DNA of 64,000 nt from Bradyrhizobium glycinis (GTDB lineage Bacteria; Pseudomonadota; Alphaproteobacteria; Rhizobiales; Xanthobacteraceae), in assembly GCF_016031655.1 (NCBI RefSeq), contig NZ_JACCHQ010000031.1, positions 20,268-84,267 on the forward strand. The letters are read 5' to 3'. The translations under genes were made by a program, and so were the position numbers. The number at the start of each line of letters is the position of its first letter. Positions within the stretch are counted from its first letter, which is position 1. Shown piece after piece: positions 1-7,245 of the stretch. A model generated the notes under the pieces. That model saw only the letters and a program-made list of their open reading frames with translations, had not been told where the DNA came from and made no database searches.

Positions 1-1
1 C

Positions 2-49
2 GGACCGCCCCGTCCCGGACAGCGCGGCGGCCAATTCCGCCGCCGCTAG
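2..49 (+). CDS. 3' end of a protein with a Gly/Arg-rich tail (possible DEAD-box RNA helicase)
   Basis: Only the last 15 codons are inside the window, reading GPPRPGQRGGQFRRR and a TAG stop. A basic Gly/Arg/Gln tail of this kind is typical of RhlE-type DEAD-box helicases, and such a gene next to a cold-shock gene would make sense. The stretch is too short to prove the family, and the other two plus-strand frames also stay open for a similar length. Treat the frame and the product as a guess. Confidence 0.3.
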   Translation, partial: GPPRPGQRGGQFRRR

Positions 50-85
50 TCGGCTGCGGCGCAGGTTCGCTTTCCGATCTGTAGG

Positions 86-115
86 TTGATCCGCCGTGAC
101 ATCACGGCGGATCAA
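86..115. promoter_or_regulatory. 30-bp perfect palindrome upstream of the cold-shock gene
   Basis: Two perfect 14-bp arms, starting TTGATCCGCC, flank a CA centre. On the plus strand an A-run follows, so the element has no U-tract behind the hairpin in either direction and is not a canonical terminator. It could be an operator, a cruciform-type site, or the 3' stem of the upstream transcript. Confidence 0.45.
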
Positions 116-134
116 AAAATCGTGCGCGTCCGGA

Positions 135-163
135 TTGTTTCGAACCGTTGCTTCCGATAAAAT
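135..163 (+). promoter_or_regulatory. candidate sigma70-type promoter of the cold-shock gene
   Basis: TTGTTT (135-140) and TAAAAT (158-163, 5 of 6 matches to TATAAT) are separated by exactly 17 bp. Transcription from here would give a leader of about 140 nt, the kind of long 5' UTR known for cold-shock mRNAs. Pattern match only. Confidence 0.4.
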
Positions 164-308
164 GAATTAATCGATTTTCGGCCGGACGACATTGGCATCC
201 ACCGGTACAGCCGGTTCAGACACGCTGACGACCCTTCCAGAAATTCGATCTAACCCTGCCCGCGCGAGCGGGCTCCGACATAGTGTTATCTGAGAAGGGA
301 CTACCCCC

Positions 309-521
309 GTGAGCATGGGAACCGTGAAGTGGTTTAACGCAACCAAGGGCTATGGCTTCATTCAGCCCGACGATGGCGGCCAGGACGTGTTCGTTCACAT
401 CAGCGCCGTAGAGCGCGCCGGCCTCGGCTCGCTCCGCGAGGGCCAGAAGATCTCCTACGAGATCGTGGCCGACCGCCGTTCCGGCAAGTCGGCGGCGGAC
501 AACTTGCGCGCTGCGAGCTGA
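309..521 (+). CDS. CspA-family cold-shock protein
   Basis: This 70-residue protein is a single cold-shock domain that binds single-stranded RNA and DNA and melts mRNA structure in the cytoplasm. The RNA-binding motifs are visible as KGYGFI (residues 13-18) and VFVHI (27-31), and the length is normal for the family. The GTG start at 309 is preferred over the ATG at 315 because AAGGGA lies at 295-300, eight bases before the GTG. It sits alone between a leader of about 260 bp and a strong terminator, so it is probably monocistronic. Several csp paralogs usually exist per genome, so a numbered symbol is not given. Confidence 0.95.
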   Translation: MSMGTVKWFNATKGYGFIQPDDGGQDVFVHISAVERAGLGSLREGQKISYEIVADRRSGKSAADNLRAAS

Positions 522-547
522 GCCCGGCCCGATCAGCGAGCCAAAGC

Positions 548-578
548 AAAAAGGCCGTGCGTGATGCACGGCCTTTTT
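548..578. terminator. bidirectional intrinsic terminator
   Basis: A 13-bp stem, AAAAAGGCCGTGC paired with its complement, has a GTGAT loop and ends in a T-run on both strands. It separates the cold-shock gene from the convergent TadG-like gene and can serve both. Confidence 0.9.
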
Positions 579-602
579 CATGTCACGGACGGCTGACCAA
601 TC

Positions 603-1235
603 TCAACACGTCGACGGCACGTTGTTGTAGGGCACGCAGGTGACCTGACGCGGCCGCGTGTAGGAGAGATCGCTCAGGGTTATGCTCGACTTCAACACGT
701 AGCCGATGGTCGGCGTGTAAGTGTAGTTGGCTTCGCTCAGGATGAGATAACTCGACGGAATCAAGAGTGCCGGGGGAATCATCGTGGTGACCGTGTCGCC
801 GGCGTTCCGAGCCGAGGTCGCAAGCGTGGCTTGCGTCGCGCCGCTCGCGATCGTGCCGGCCTTGCTCCACTGGATCTTGGCGACGCTGTTGGCGTCGATG
901 TAGATCTGGGAGATCGTGCCCTTCACGAGCGCAGCGTCGTAAGGCATGACGACGGAGATGCTTGCCGTGAACGTATCCTTCATGCCGGCATCGTTGAGCG
1001 TCGTCGACTGCGAGGTCAAATCGGACAATGTCCGCGCGATCAACGTGATTTTGCGGTCGATCGCCACGGCGGACGAAAATTCGGCGGTGCCGAAGAACAT
1101 CACCAGCATCAGCGGTACGATGACCGCGAATTCGGTCGCCGCCAGCGCGCGCTTGTCGGCGACGAAGCCGCGCACCGAGCAGCGTGCATTCCACCAGATG
1201 TTCGCGATCGCCCGCATCGGTCCGCCCAGATCCAT
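603..1235 (-). CDS. TadG/TadE-like pseudopilin of the Tad pilus system
   Basis: This 210-residue protein has a short cytoplasmic N-terminus, then the TadE-type motif ATEFAVIVPLMLVMFFG (about residues 33-50) as one membrane helix, and a periplasmic remainder ending in two cysteines. Proteins of this kind are minor pseudopilins needed to assemble Flp pili. The ATG at 1235 is chosen because it lies 5 bp after the upstream tadE stop, with a GAGG-type ribosome site; the longer open frame upstream lies inside the tadE coding region. The von Willebrand domain of long TadG proteins is absent, so it may equally be called a second TadE. Confidence 0.8.
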   Translation of the reverse strand: MDLGGPMRAIANIWWNARCSVRGFVADKRALAATEFAVIVPLMLVMFFGTAEFSSAVAIDRKITLIARTLSDLTSQSTTLNDAGMKDTFTASISVVMPYDAALVKGTISQIYIDANSVAKIQWSKAGTIASGATQATLATSARNAGDTVTTMIPPALLIPSSYLILSEANYTYTPTIGYVLKSSITLSDLSYTRPRQVTCVPYNNVPSTC

Positions 1236-1240
1236 CTGCC

Positions 1241-1822
1241 TCAGAAGGGTTCGTTCTTGAACGCCGCCGTCGCCACCATCAGCCGCTTGTTGTTGCATCC
1301 CATGTTGTAGCCGAGGCCGGTGACGATGAGCGGCCACTGATAAAACAGGCGCACCACGACGACTTGACCGGAGGTTCCGGCACTGTACTGCATGCCGGAA
1401 GGATTGAAGTTGCAGGAATTGCCGAAGTTGGTGAGGCTGAGCGTCCCGAAGGAGCTGGTGCTGACAACGTCGACGTAAAGCTTGCTGCAATCGAACAGCG
1501 CCGGGATCTTGCTGCAGACAAAGGCCTTGAACGTTGTCTGATCGCAGGCAGAGACCGTGTTGGGCGCGGTCTGGCAGGCCGCCACCGAGCCGCCCTGTGC
1601 CTGAGCCTGGCCGGTTAGAATCGCGCGCGCGGAGTCCTGCGCGATGGTCTCGAGCACCTGGCTCGAGAAGAACATGAGCGCCGTCTCGATGATCGCGAAC
1701 AGCAGCGCGAAGAACATCGGCGCGACCAGCGCAAACTCGACGGCTGCGGAGCCGCGGCGGTTGCCGCGAAACCGGAGCAGCGCTTTCCGCAGCGTGAACC
1801 TCGTAGGTGCAGGCGATGCCAT
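1241..1822 (-). CDS. tadE: TadE-family pilus assembly protein
   Basis: This 193-residue protein begins with a basic segment and then GSAAVEFALVAPMFFALLF (about residues 24-42), the hallmark TadE motif in which the glutamate follows the prepilin-type cleavage region. One membrane helix anchors a cysteine-containing periplasmic part. It is first in a two-gene minus-strand operon with the TadG-like gene, separated by 5 bp. A perfect TTAA-N7-TTAA motif lies about 100 bp upstream of its start. Tight pairing of two such genes is usual for tad loci; which is E and which is G cannot be fixed from sequence alone. Confidence 0.8.
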   Translation of the reverse strand: MASPAPTRFTLRKALLRFRGNRRGSAAVEFALVAPMFFALLFAIIETALMFFSSQVLETIAQDSARAILTGQAQAQGGSVAACQTAPNTVSACDQTTFKAFVCSKIPALFDCSKLYVDVVSTSSFGTLSLTNFGNSCNFNPSGMQYSAGTSGQVVVVRLFYQWPLIVTGLGYNMGCNNKRLMVATAAFKNEPF

Positions 1823-1922
1823 CTCGTCAAACTTCCCAGCAACCGGCGATCATTTGCCCGTTCAATAGCGGAAACTGATTGTCTAAGTGTTTCAGACGAT
1901 CCGCCTTCGGCGGACCGCGCCG

Positions 1923-1937
1923 TTAACACCACGTTAA
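1923..1937 (-). promoter_or_regulatory. perfect CtrA-type site TTAA-N7-TTAA
   Basis: TTAA (1923-1926) and TTAA (1934-1937) are separated by seven bases, matching the CtrA box; it continues as TTAACCA on the plus strand. It lies 101-115 bp upstream of the tadE start. Pilus genes are known CtrA targets in Caulobacter. Binding here is inferred. Confidence 0.5.
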
Positions 1938-2033
1938 CCAGGCGCGTCCCGAAGCGCGCGGAAACACGGCGTCCAAGGAGATGCCGCCCTCGAATCGGCG
2001 AGCGGCGTGGCGGGATCGAGGCCCGCCGGTCGG

Positions 2034-2528
2034 CTAGTTTGGCTTGGCAGCCGCGCCGGCGCCTCCGCTGGCGCTGCTGCTCAGCGTACCGGCCTGGCTC
2101 ATTGCGTTGTTGAAGTAGGCGTCGCTGTCGCCGAGCGTCACGCGGCGCTGGCAAAGCGGCACGCAGCTGTAGGACTCCCGCTCGACCCCGCGATAGACCG
2201 TGACGAGCCGATCGCTCGGACCTTCGACCTGGATCTGGCGGTCCACCAGAATCTCGCCGCCGCGGTCGAGCGCGATGAAGTTGGTGGCCCCGTAGCCCTT
2301 TCCGGTCACGACGATCATGCCGCCGGGCTGGAGCGTGACGTCGGCGATCAGGGGATTGCCGACCACGATGGTCGCCACCTTGCCGGGCAGCCGCACCAGC
2401 TTGGCTTGGTCGACATTGACGGCGATGGTATCGGCGGCGGGCTCGGCCAGACCAGCGGCCGGCGATGCCAGCACCGCAGCGGCAACCAGAACACAGACGC
2501 GCACATGACGGCGCATTTCTTTACGCAT
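2034..2528 (-). CDS. orphan pilus assembly protein with CpaC N-terminal-type domain
   Basis: This 164-residue exported protein has a signal peptide (about residues 1-28, ending AAGLAEP) followed by a domain resembling the N-terminal pilus domain of CpaC/RcpA secretins. The segment NVDQAKLVRLPGKVATIVVG (38-57) corresponds to the matching part of CpaC, including the pattern hydrophobic-VGNP-IAD. There is no secretin domain. A Gly/Ser/Ala-rich tail follows a CVPLC pair. It may be a periplasmic partner of the CpaC channel or of TadE/TadG. It has its own leader with a near-consensus CtrA motif. Confidence 0.75.
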   Translation of the reverse strand: MRKEMRRHVRVCVLVAAAVLASPAAGLAEPAADTIAVNVDQAKLVRLPGKVATIVVGNPLIADVTLQPGGMIVVTGKGYGATNFIALDRGGEILVDRQIQVEGPSDRLVTVYRGVERESYSCVPLCQRRVTLGDSDAYFNNAMSQAGTLSSSASGGAGAAAKPN

Positions 2529-2597
2529 ACTCTTTACCCCCGGGACGTCACAAACCGGCAGAAGCGACGAATACAGCGGAGCCGGTGCCCGACCCGG

Positions 2598-2612
2598 CTA
2601 ACCTGCCTTTAA
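2598..2612 (-). promoter_or_regulatory. near-consensus CtrA-type site
   Basis: On the minus strand this reads TTAA-N7-TTAG, one mismatch from TTAA-N7-TTAA. It lies 70-84 bp upstream of the start of the orphan CpaC-N-domain gene. The same variant occurs at 13650-13664. Confidence 0.35.
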
Positions 2613-2677
2613 TTCGTGAACGTTCCGCAAACTCGCTGGTTATTGTTTGAACGGACGGACATTTGCGGGCCCGCCCC

Positions 2678-3505
2678 CTAATGCCGGAACGGATAGGCGA
2701 GCTGGCCCCCGATCTCCTTGGGCATGGCCGCTTCGTCCTTGCCGTAATCCTGCGGCAGCCTGCCCTCCGGCATGCGGAAGGTGCCGAACAGCACGTCCCA
2801 GATCGGGAACGTTCCGGCGAAATTGGTGTCGCCGCCCTCTTCGAGCGAGGTGTGGTGCCAGCGATGGAAGACCGGCGTCGCCAGGACGTATTTGAACGGT
2901 CCGAAGGTCCAGTTCAGGTTGGCGTGCACGAAGGCCGAGTGGAAGGTGGTGAACGGGCCGACCCAGACCATGACGTTCGGGGAGATGCCTGCCATCAGCA
3001 GCACGACGTCGACGCTGATCGTCCCGAGCAAGAGATTGACCGGATGGAAGCGCGCCGCGGAGATCCAGCCGATCTCCTCCGACGAATGATGGATGGCGTG
3101 ATATTTCCAGAAGCCGCCGTCGTGGAAAAGCCGGTGCAGCCAGTACAGCATGAAATCGGACAGCACCAGGAACAGCAGGGCCTGCAGCCACAGCGGCAGT
3201 TGTGCCAGCGGACCGTGGCCATTGTCGTAGAAGGCGATGAGCTCGTCGGCGTCGTGAATGTTGAAGACGACGCCGGCGCCGACGACCAGCAGCCCGATCC
3301 GCATGGTGCGGGCGAACACCGGGACGAAGAACCAGTAGCAGATGTCGGTGACGATCTCCCGCTTGCGCCACCACGGCGCACCCGGGTTGCAAGCCCAGAA
3401 ATGCTCCAGCACGGTGAACACCGCTGCGAGCATGAAGGTGACCGGGATCACCTTCACGATGGTCTCGCCGAGCATCAAGGCGACTTGCATGGGCAGGCTC
3501 GACAT
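2678..3505 (-). CDS. sterol desaturase / fatty acid hydroxylase superfamily membrane protein
   Basis: This 275-residue integral membrane protein carries the three histidine clusters of the di-iron hydroxylase superfamily: HRLFH (124-128), HAIHH (136-140) and HRWHH (214-218). Four or so hydrophobic segments surround them. Members oxidise lipid acyl chains, sterols or hopanoid-like substrates; the substrate here cannot be told. The ATG at 3505 follows GGAGAGAGG and is preferred over an upstream in-frame ATG that would add 35 basic residues. It lies within the pilus locus but shows no family link to pilus assembly. Confidence 0.85.
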   Translation of the reverse strand: MSSLPMQVALMLGETIVKVIPVTFMLAAVFTVLEHFWACNPGAPWWRKREIVTDICYWFFVPVFARTMRIGLLVVGAGVVFNIHDADELIAFYDNGHGPLAQLPLWLQALLFLVLSDFMLYWLHRLFHDGGFWKYHAIHHSSEEIGWISAARFHPVNLLLGTISVDVVLLMAGISPNVMVWVGPFTTFHSAFVHANLNWTFGPFKYVLATPVFHRWHHTSLEEGGDTNFAGTFPIWDVLFGTFRMPEGRLPQDYGKDEAAMPKEIGGQLAYPFRH

Positions 3506-3628
3506 CGTCGCCTCTCTCCGTGAATACCGCTGCTGCTTAAGGCCTACTCCGCGAAATTTAAGGGAGCGTGAAGCACAGGCGCCGCATTGGCGGCGCATCC
3601 GGAACCGCAACGAATTTGCAGGTGCCGC

Positions 3629-3643
3629 TTAAGGCGAAATTCA
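3629..3643 (+). promoter_or_regulatory. weak CtrA-like site upstream of the Flp pilin gene
   Basis: TTAA at 3629-3632, seven bases, then TTCA (7 of 8 matches). It lies about 140 bp before the pilin start. On its own this would be weak; it is listed because similar motifs precede other genes of the same pilus locus. Confidence 0.25.
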
Positions 3644-3779
3644 CTCTGGGCAAAAGCATTGCGCTGGACGCGGGTTTACCCGATCGAATTAACTCTCCCG
3701 AAAGAGCTCGGCTCTCATGGTCGTCGCGTCAACGACAGCGCCGAACGAGGCGGTCCCCACCCAGAACGGAGTTTTGTTC

Positions 3780-3944
3780 ATGAAGAACTTGATTGCGCGT
3801 TTCGCGAAGGATGAATCCGGCGCCACCGCCATCGAATACGGCCTGATCGCCGCCGGCATCGCGCTGGCCATCATCACCGTCGTCAACAATCTCGGCACCA
3901 CGCTGAACGCCAAGTTCAACTCGATCAGCAGCTCGCTGAAGTAA
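3780..3944 (+). CDS. flp: Flp/Fap-type major pilin precursor
   Basis: This 54-residue prepilin has a short basic leader, then the processing and assembly region SGATAIEYGLIAAGIAL, with the conserved Glu and Tyr after the cleavage region, followed by the hydrophobic pilin helix. It is cleaved by the CpaA-type prepilin peptidase and polymerised into the adhesive Tad pilus. The ATG at 3780 is preferred because a GGAG-type site precedes it. An upstream in-frame ATG at 3717 would add 21 residues not seen in Flp pilins. A strong terminator follows at once, which suits a highly expressed single-gene transcript. Confidence 0.93.
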   Translation: MKNLIARFAKDESGATAIEYGLIAAGIALAIITVVNNLGTTLNAKFNSISSSLK

Positions 3945-3968
3945 GCGGGTCCACGAACGACGGCAAAA

Positions 3969-3997
3969 GCCCCGGACCTCCGGGGCGTTTGTTTTTC
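3969..3997 (+). terminator. intrinsic terminator after the pilin gene
   Basis: GCCCCGGA paired with TCCGGGGC forms a GC-rich stem, followed by GTTTGTTTTT. Confidence 0.9.
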
Positions 3998-4015
3998 TGA
4001 AGACGGCGAGTTCCA

Positions 4016-4162
4016 GTGGCGTTGCACGAGTTCAGAACCGATGCCGCGGTCGCGGCGCGCGAGGCGGAAGCGGCGCAGGCCGGCTCGCCGGTCTATTGGA
4101 TCTGCCTTGCGCTGCTGGTTGCGACGGTCGCGCTCGCCGCACGCATCGCCAGCTTCTGGTGA
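4016..4162 (+). CDS. possible 48-residue single-span membrane protein
   Basis: A short open frame with a GTG start encodes an Ala/Glu-rich N-terminus (about 24 residues) and then one hydrophobic helix, YWICLALLVATVALAARI, ending SFW. It lies between the pilin terminator and cpaA. The ribosome site is weak (GGCGAG). Nothing is recognised in it. The amphipathic-then-hydrophobic layout looks like a real small membrane protein, but high GC content makes chance open frames common, so it is uncertain. Confidence 0.35.
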   Translation: MALHEFRTDAAVAAREAEAAQAGSPVYWICLALLVATVALAARIASFW

Positions 4163-4285
4163 AGGCGCGTTCGGCGGCCGAGGCTCCGCGCGCCCGTGCC
4201 GCCGTTGTCGGTTTGTTTAGCACTCGCGCGCTAGCATCGCCCGACGCCGGCTCCCGCGGCAAACCCAGGCCTCAAGACGCAGCCC

Positions 4286-4810
4286 ATGATTCTCGACCTT
4301 GCGCGCCTTCTGCTCTTTCCGGCCCTGATGGCGTTCGCCGCCGCGAGCGATCTCTTCACGATGACGATCTCGAACCGCGTGTCGCTGGCGCTGGTGGCAG
4401 GCTTCTTCGTGCTCGCCCTCGCCGGTGGCATGGCACCTTACGAGATGCTGAGTCATGTCGGCGCCGGTGCGCTCGTACTGGTCGTGGCCTTCACCTGCTT
4501 CGCCATGGGCTGGGTGGGCGGCGGCGACGCCAAGGTCGCTGCCTCCGTCGCGCTCTGGTTCGGCTTCCCACATCTGATGAACTTCCTGCTCTACGCCTCG
4601 CTGTTCGGCGGCGCGCTGACGCTGCTCCTGCTCCAGTTCCGGCAGTGGCCGCTGCCTTACGGGCTGGCAGGACAGGCCTGGCTCGCACGGCTGCACGCCA
4701 AGGAGAGCGGCATTCCCTACGGCATCGCGCTCGCGCTGAGCGCGCTGATGGTCTACCCGGAGACCGAATGGGTGAAGGCGATCGACCTCGCTCACCTCGC
4801 ACTGCGCTGA
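4286..4810 (+). CDS. cpaA: CpaA/TadV-type prepilin peptidase
   Basis: This 174-residue polytopic membrane aspartic protease removes the leader from Flp prepilin and the TadE/TadG pseudopilins. The two catalytic aspartates are visible: D22 in AAASDLFTMTISN, and D81 in GGGDAK, the GxGD-type motif. It lacks the N-terminal methyltransferase domain of larger PilD enzymes, as is usual for CpaA. The start at 4286 has no strong ribosome site. It follows the pilin gene and precedes cpaB by 130 bp, a normal order for a tad locus. Confidence 0.92.
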   Translation: MILDLARLLLFPALMAFAAASDLFTMTISNRVSLALVAGFFVLALAGGMAPYEMLSHVGAGALVLVVAFTCFAMGWVGGGDAKVAASVALWFGFPHLMNFLLYASLFGGALTLLLLQFRQWPLPYGLAGQAWLARLHAKESGIPYGIALALSALMVYPETEWVKAIDLAHLALR

Positions 4811-4856
4811 ACGGCCTCGGGTAAACCCGGCGTTAAGGCGATTTAGATACGCCTCA

Positions 4857-4864
4857 TTAACCAT
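4857..4864 (+). promoter_or_regulatory. CtrA half-site TTAACCAT upstream of cpaB
   Basis: The octamer TTAACCAT is the form often found in CtrA-controlled promoters. It lies 77-84 bp before the cpaB start, with another TTAA at 4833-4836. The block is well placed to control the long cpaB-tadC transcript. Inference from motif and position only. Confidence 0.35.
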
Positions 4865-4940
4865 GCTTTGACGAATAGCTGGTCAACTGCCGATCACGGC
4901 GGCGGCAGCGTCGCGGCGTATTGTTGGAAAGTTGAAGCGT

Positions 4941-5738
4941 ATGAATAGGGCACGCATTGTCGTCCTGACGGTCGCCATCTGCGCCGGCGGCGTCGCCGCG
5001 TACCTGGCGAGCGGCACCGACAATTCTGCGCCGCCTCCGGCTCCGGTCGCGCAGCTGCCGACGGTCGACGTCCTCGTGGCCAAGAACGACATCGGGCTTG
5101 GCCAAACCGTGAAGCCCGAAGACGTGCAATGGCAGACCTGGCCGACCGCGACCGCCAGCGCCACCTTCATCCGACGCAACGAGCGCCCCGACGGCGCGAC
5201 CCAGGTGGTCGGCTCGATCGCGCGCGCGCCCTTCATTCAGGGTGAGCCGATCCGCGACCAGAAGCTGGTCAAGGCCGAAGGCTCCGGCTTCATGGCGGCG
5301 ATCCTGCCCACCGGCATGCGGGCGATCTCGACCGAGATCTCGCCGGAGACCGGCGCGGGCGGCTTCATCCTGCCCAACGACCGCGTCGATGTCCTGCTCA
5401 CGCGCCGGCTCAAGAACCCGGACCAGAGCAGCGGCGCTCCCGACATCGTCACCTCCGAAATCATCCTGGCCAATATCCGGGTCCTGGCCATCGACCAGGC
5501 GCCCAAGGAGAAGGACGGGCAGAACGCGGTGATCGGCAAGACCGTCACCCTCGAGCTCAATCCCGCGCAGACCGCAACGCTCTCCGCGGCGCGTCAGAGC
5601 GGCACGCTGTCGCTGGCGCTGCGCAGCATCGTCGACGTCAAGATGAGCGAGATCACGCTCGATGACTCCGCGCAGAAGCGAGAGGGTGTCTCGATCATTC
5701 GCTACGGCATTCCAAGTCAGACGGCTAAGGCACGATGA
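4941..5738 (+). CDS. cpaB: Flp pilus assembly protein CpaB/RcpC
   Basis: This 265-residue protein has an N-terminal membrane anchor (RIVVLTVAICAGGVAAYL) and a periplasmic SAF-type domain (VLVAKNDIGLGQTVKPEDVQ, residues 50-69) followed by the RcpC/CpaB fold. CpaB proteins work with the secretin CpaC in the periplasm and outer membrane. The ATG at 4941 is chosen over the TTG at 4932 because GGAAAG at 4926-4931 is well spaced only from the ATG. It begins a tight run, cpaBCDEF-tadBC, and overlaps cpaC by four bases. Confidence 0.92.
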   Translation: MNRARIVVLTVAICAGGVAAYLASGTDNSAPPPAPVAQLPTVDVLVAKNDIGLGQTVKPEDVQWQTWPTATASATFIRRNERPDGATQVVGSIARAPFIQGEPIRDQKLVKAEGSGFMAAILPTGMRAISTEISPETGAGGFILPNDRVDVLLTRRLKNPDQSSGAPDIVTSEIILANIRVLAIDQAPKEKDGQNAVIGKTVTLELNPAQTATLSAARQSGTLSLALRSIVDVKMSEITLDDSAQKREGVSIIRYGIPSQTAKAR

Positions 5739-7225
5739 AGACAGTCGACATCAAATGCAGGGCAGATTTGGCGACGATGCGGACCTCACTGGTCCGCGCC
5801 CTGTCGTTTTCGGCCGCCCTCGCGCTGGCGCTCAACCCGGCGATCGCCCCGGCGGTCGCCGCCGATTACCGTCCCCTGGCGCCGGCCGCGGCGGACGGCC
5901 AGATCAATGCGCGTTTCCTCTCGCTCGGCATCGGCAAGTCGGTCGTGATCGACCTGCCGCGAGACATCAAGGACGTGCTGGTCGCCGATCCCAAGATCGC
6001 CAATGCGGTGGTCCGCTCCGCACAGCGCGCCTATATCATCGGCGCCGCGGTCGGCCAGACCAATATCGTGTTCTTCGATTCCGCCGGGCAGCAGATTGCG
6101 GCCTATGACATCGCGGTGAAACGCGACCTCAACGGCGTGCGGGCCGCGCTGAAGCAGGTCCTGCCCAATGCGGACATCCAGATCGACGGCCTCGGCGACG
6201 GCGTCATCCTGACCGGCACGGCTGCCAATCCGCTGGAGGCGCAGCAGGCCAACGATCTCGCCGTGCGCCTTGCCGGCGGCGTCGACAAGGTCGTGAACTC
6301 GATCGTGGTGCGCGGCCGCGACCAGATCATGCTCAAGGTGACGGTGGCCGAGGTCCAGCGCAACATCGTCAAGCAGCTCGGCATCGACCTCTCTGCCAAC
6401 CTTAACTACGGCACCTCGGTGGTGAGCTTCACCAATTCGAACCCGTTCACGGCGCTCGGCAAGAACCTCGTGGACGGCAACAATCTGACCACGAAATTCG
6501 GCGCCGCCCCGTCGGTGCAGGCCACGCTGCGCGCGATGGAAACCGCCGGCGTGATCCGCACGCTGGCCGAACCAAACCTGACCGCGATCTCCGGCGAATC
6601 GGCGACGTTCATTGCGGGCGGTGAATTCCCGGTTCCGGCAGGCTATGCGTGCGATCCCACCACGCATGTCTGTACCACCCAGATCAGCTTCAAGAAGTTC
6701 GGCATCTCGCTGAACTTCACCCCCGTCGTGCTGAGCGAGGGCAAGATCAGCATGCGGGTGATGACCGAGGTCTCGGAGCTGTCGAACGAGAATGCGATCA
6801 CGCTGTCGCAGGCGGTGACCTCGACCTCGGTGAACTCGCTGACGGTGCCCTCGATCAGGACCCGCCGCGCCGAGACCTCGCTGGAAATTCCCTCCGGCGG
6901 CGCAATGGCGATGGCCGGCCTGATCCAGCAGCAGACCAAGCAGGCGATCAGCGGATTGCCCGGGCTGATGCAGCTGCCGATCCTGGGCACGCTGTTCCGC
7001 AGCCGCGACTTCGTCAACAACGCGACCGAGCTGGTCGTGATCGTGACGCCTTATGTCGTCCGCGCAGTGGCGCCGAAGGACCTGTCGCGGCCGGATGACG
7101 GCTTCGCCCCGCCTGCCGATCCGCAGGCCCAGCTGATCGGCAACATCAACCGGCTCTACGGCGTGCCTGGACGGACCGAACCGGCCAAGAACTACCGCGG
7201 CACCTACGGCTTCATCACCGAGTGA
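5735..7225 (+). CDS. cpaC: type II/III-type secretin CpaC/RcpA
   Basis: This 496-residue protein forms the outer-membrane channel of the Tad pilus. A signal peptide (about residues 1-43) is followed by the pilus N-domain (FLSLGIGKSVVIDLPRDIKD), a BON-like repeat around residues 135-190, and the C-terminal secretin domain with FIAGGEFPVP and a terminal VIVTPYVVR strand. Length is typical. Its ATG overlaps the cpaB stop as ATGA, implying translational coupling. The N-domain is echoed by the separate 164-residue protein at 2034-2528. Confidence 0.95.
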   Translation: MKTVDIKCRADLATMRTSLVRALSFSAALALALNPAIAPAVAADYRPLAPAAADGQINARFLSLGIGKSVVIDLPRDIKDVLVADPKIANAVVRSAQRAYIIGAAVGQTNIVFFDSAGQQIAAYDIAVKRDLNGVRAALKQVLPNADIQIDGLGDGVILTGTAANPLEAQQANDLAVRLAGGVDKVVNSIVVRGRDQIMLKVTVAEVQRNIVKQLGIDLSANLNYGTSVVSFTNSNPFTALGKNLVDGNNLTTKFGAAPSVQATLRAMETAGVIRTLAEPNLTAISGESATFIAGGEFPVPAGYACDPTTHVCTTQISFKKFGISLNFTPVVLSEGKISMRVMTEVSELSNENAITLSQAVTSTSVNSLTVPSIRTRRAETSLEIPSGGAMAMAGLIQQQTKQAISGLPGLMQLPILGTLFRSRDFVNNATELVVIVTPYVVRAVAPKDLSRPDDGFAPPADPQAQLIGNINRLYGVPGRTEPAKNYRGTYGFITE

Positions 7226-7245
7226 GGCGGAACGGGGACTTCACG

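Noticed and set aside
86..115. Palindrome taken as an intrinsic terminator
   Set aside because: An A-run rather than a T-run follows on the plus strand, and on the minus strand the T-run comes before the stem.
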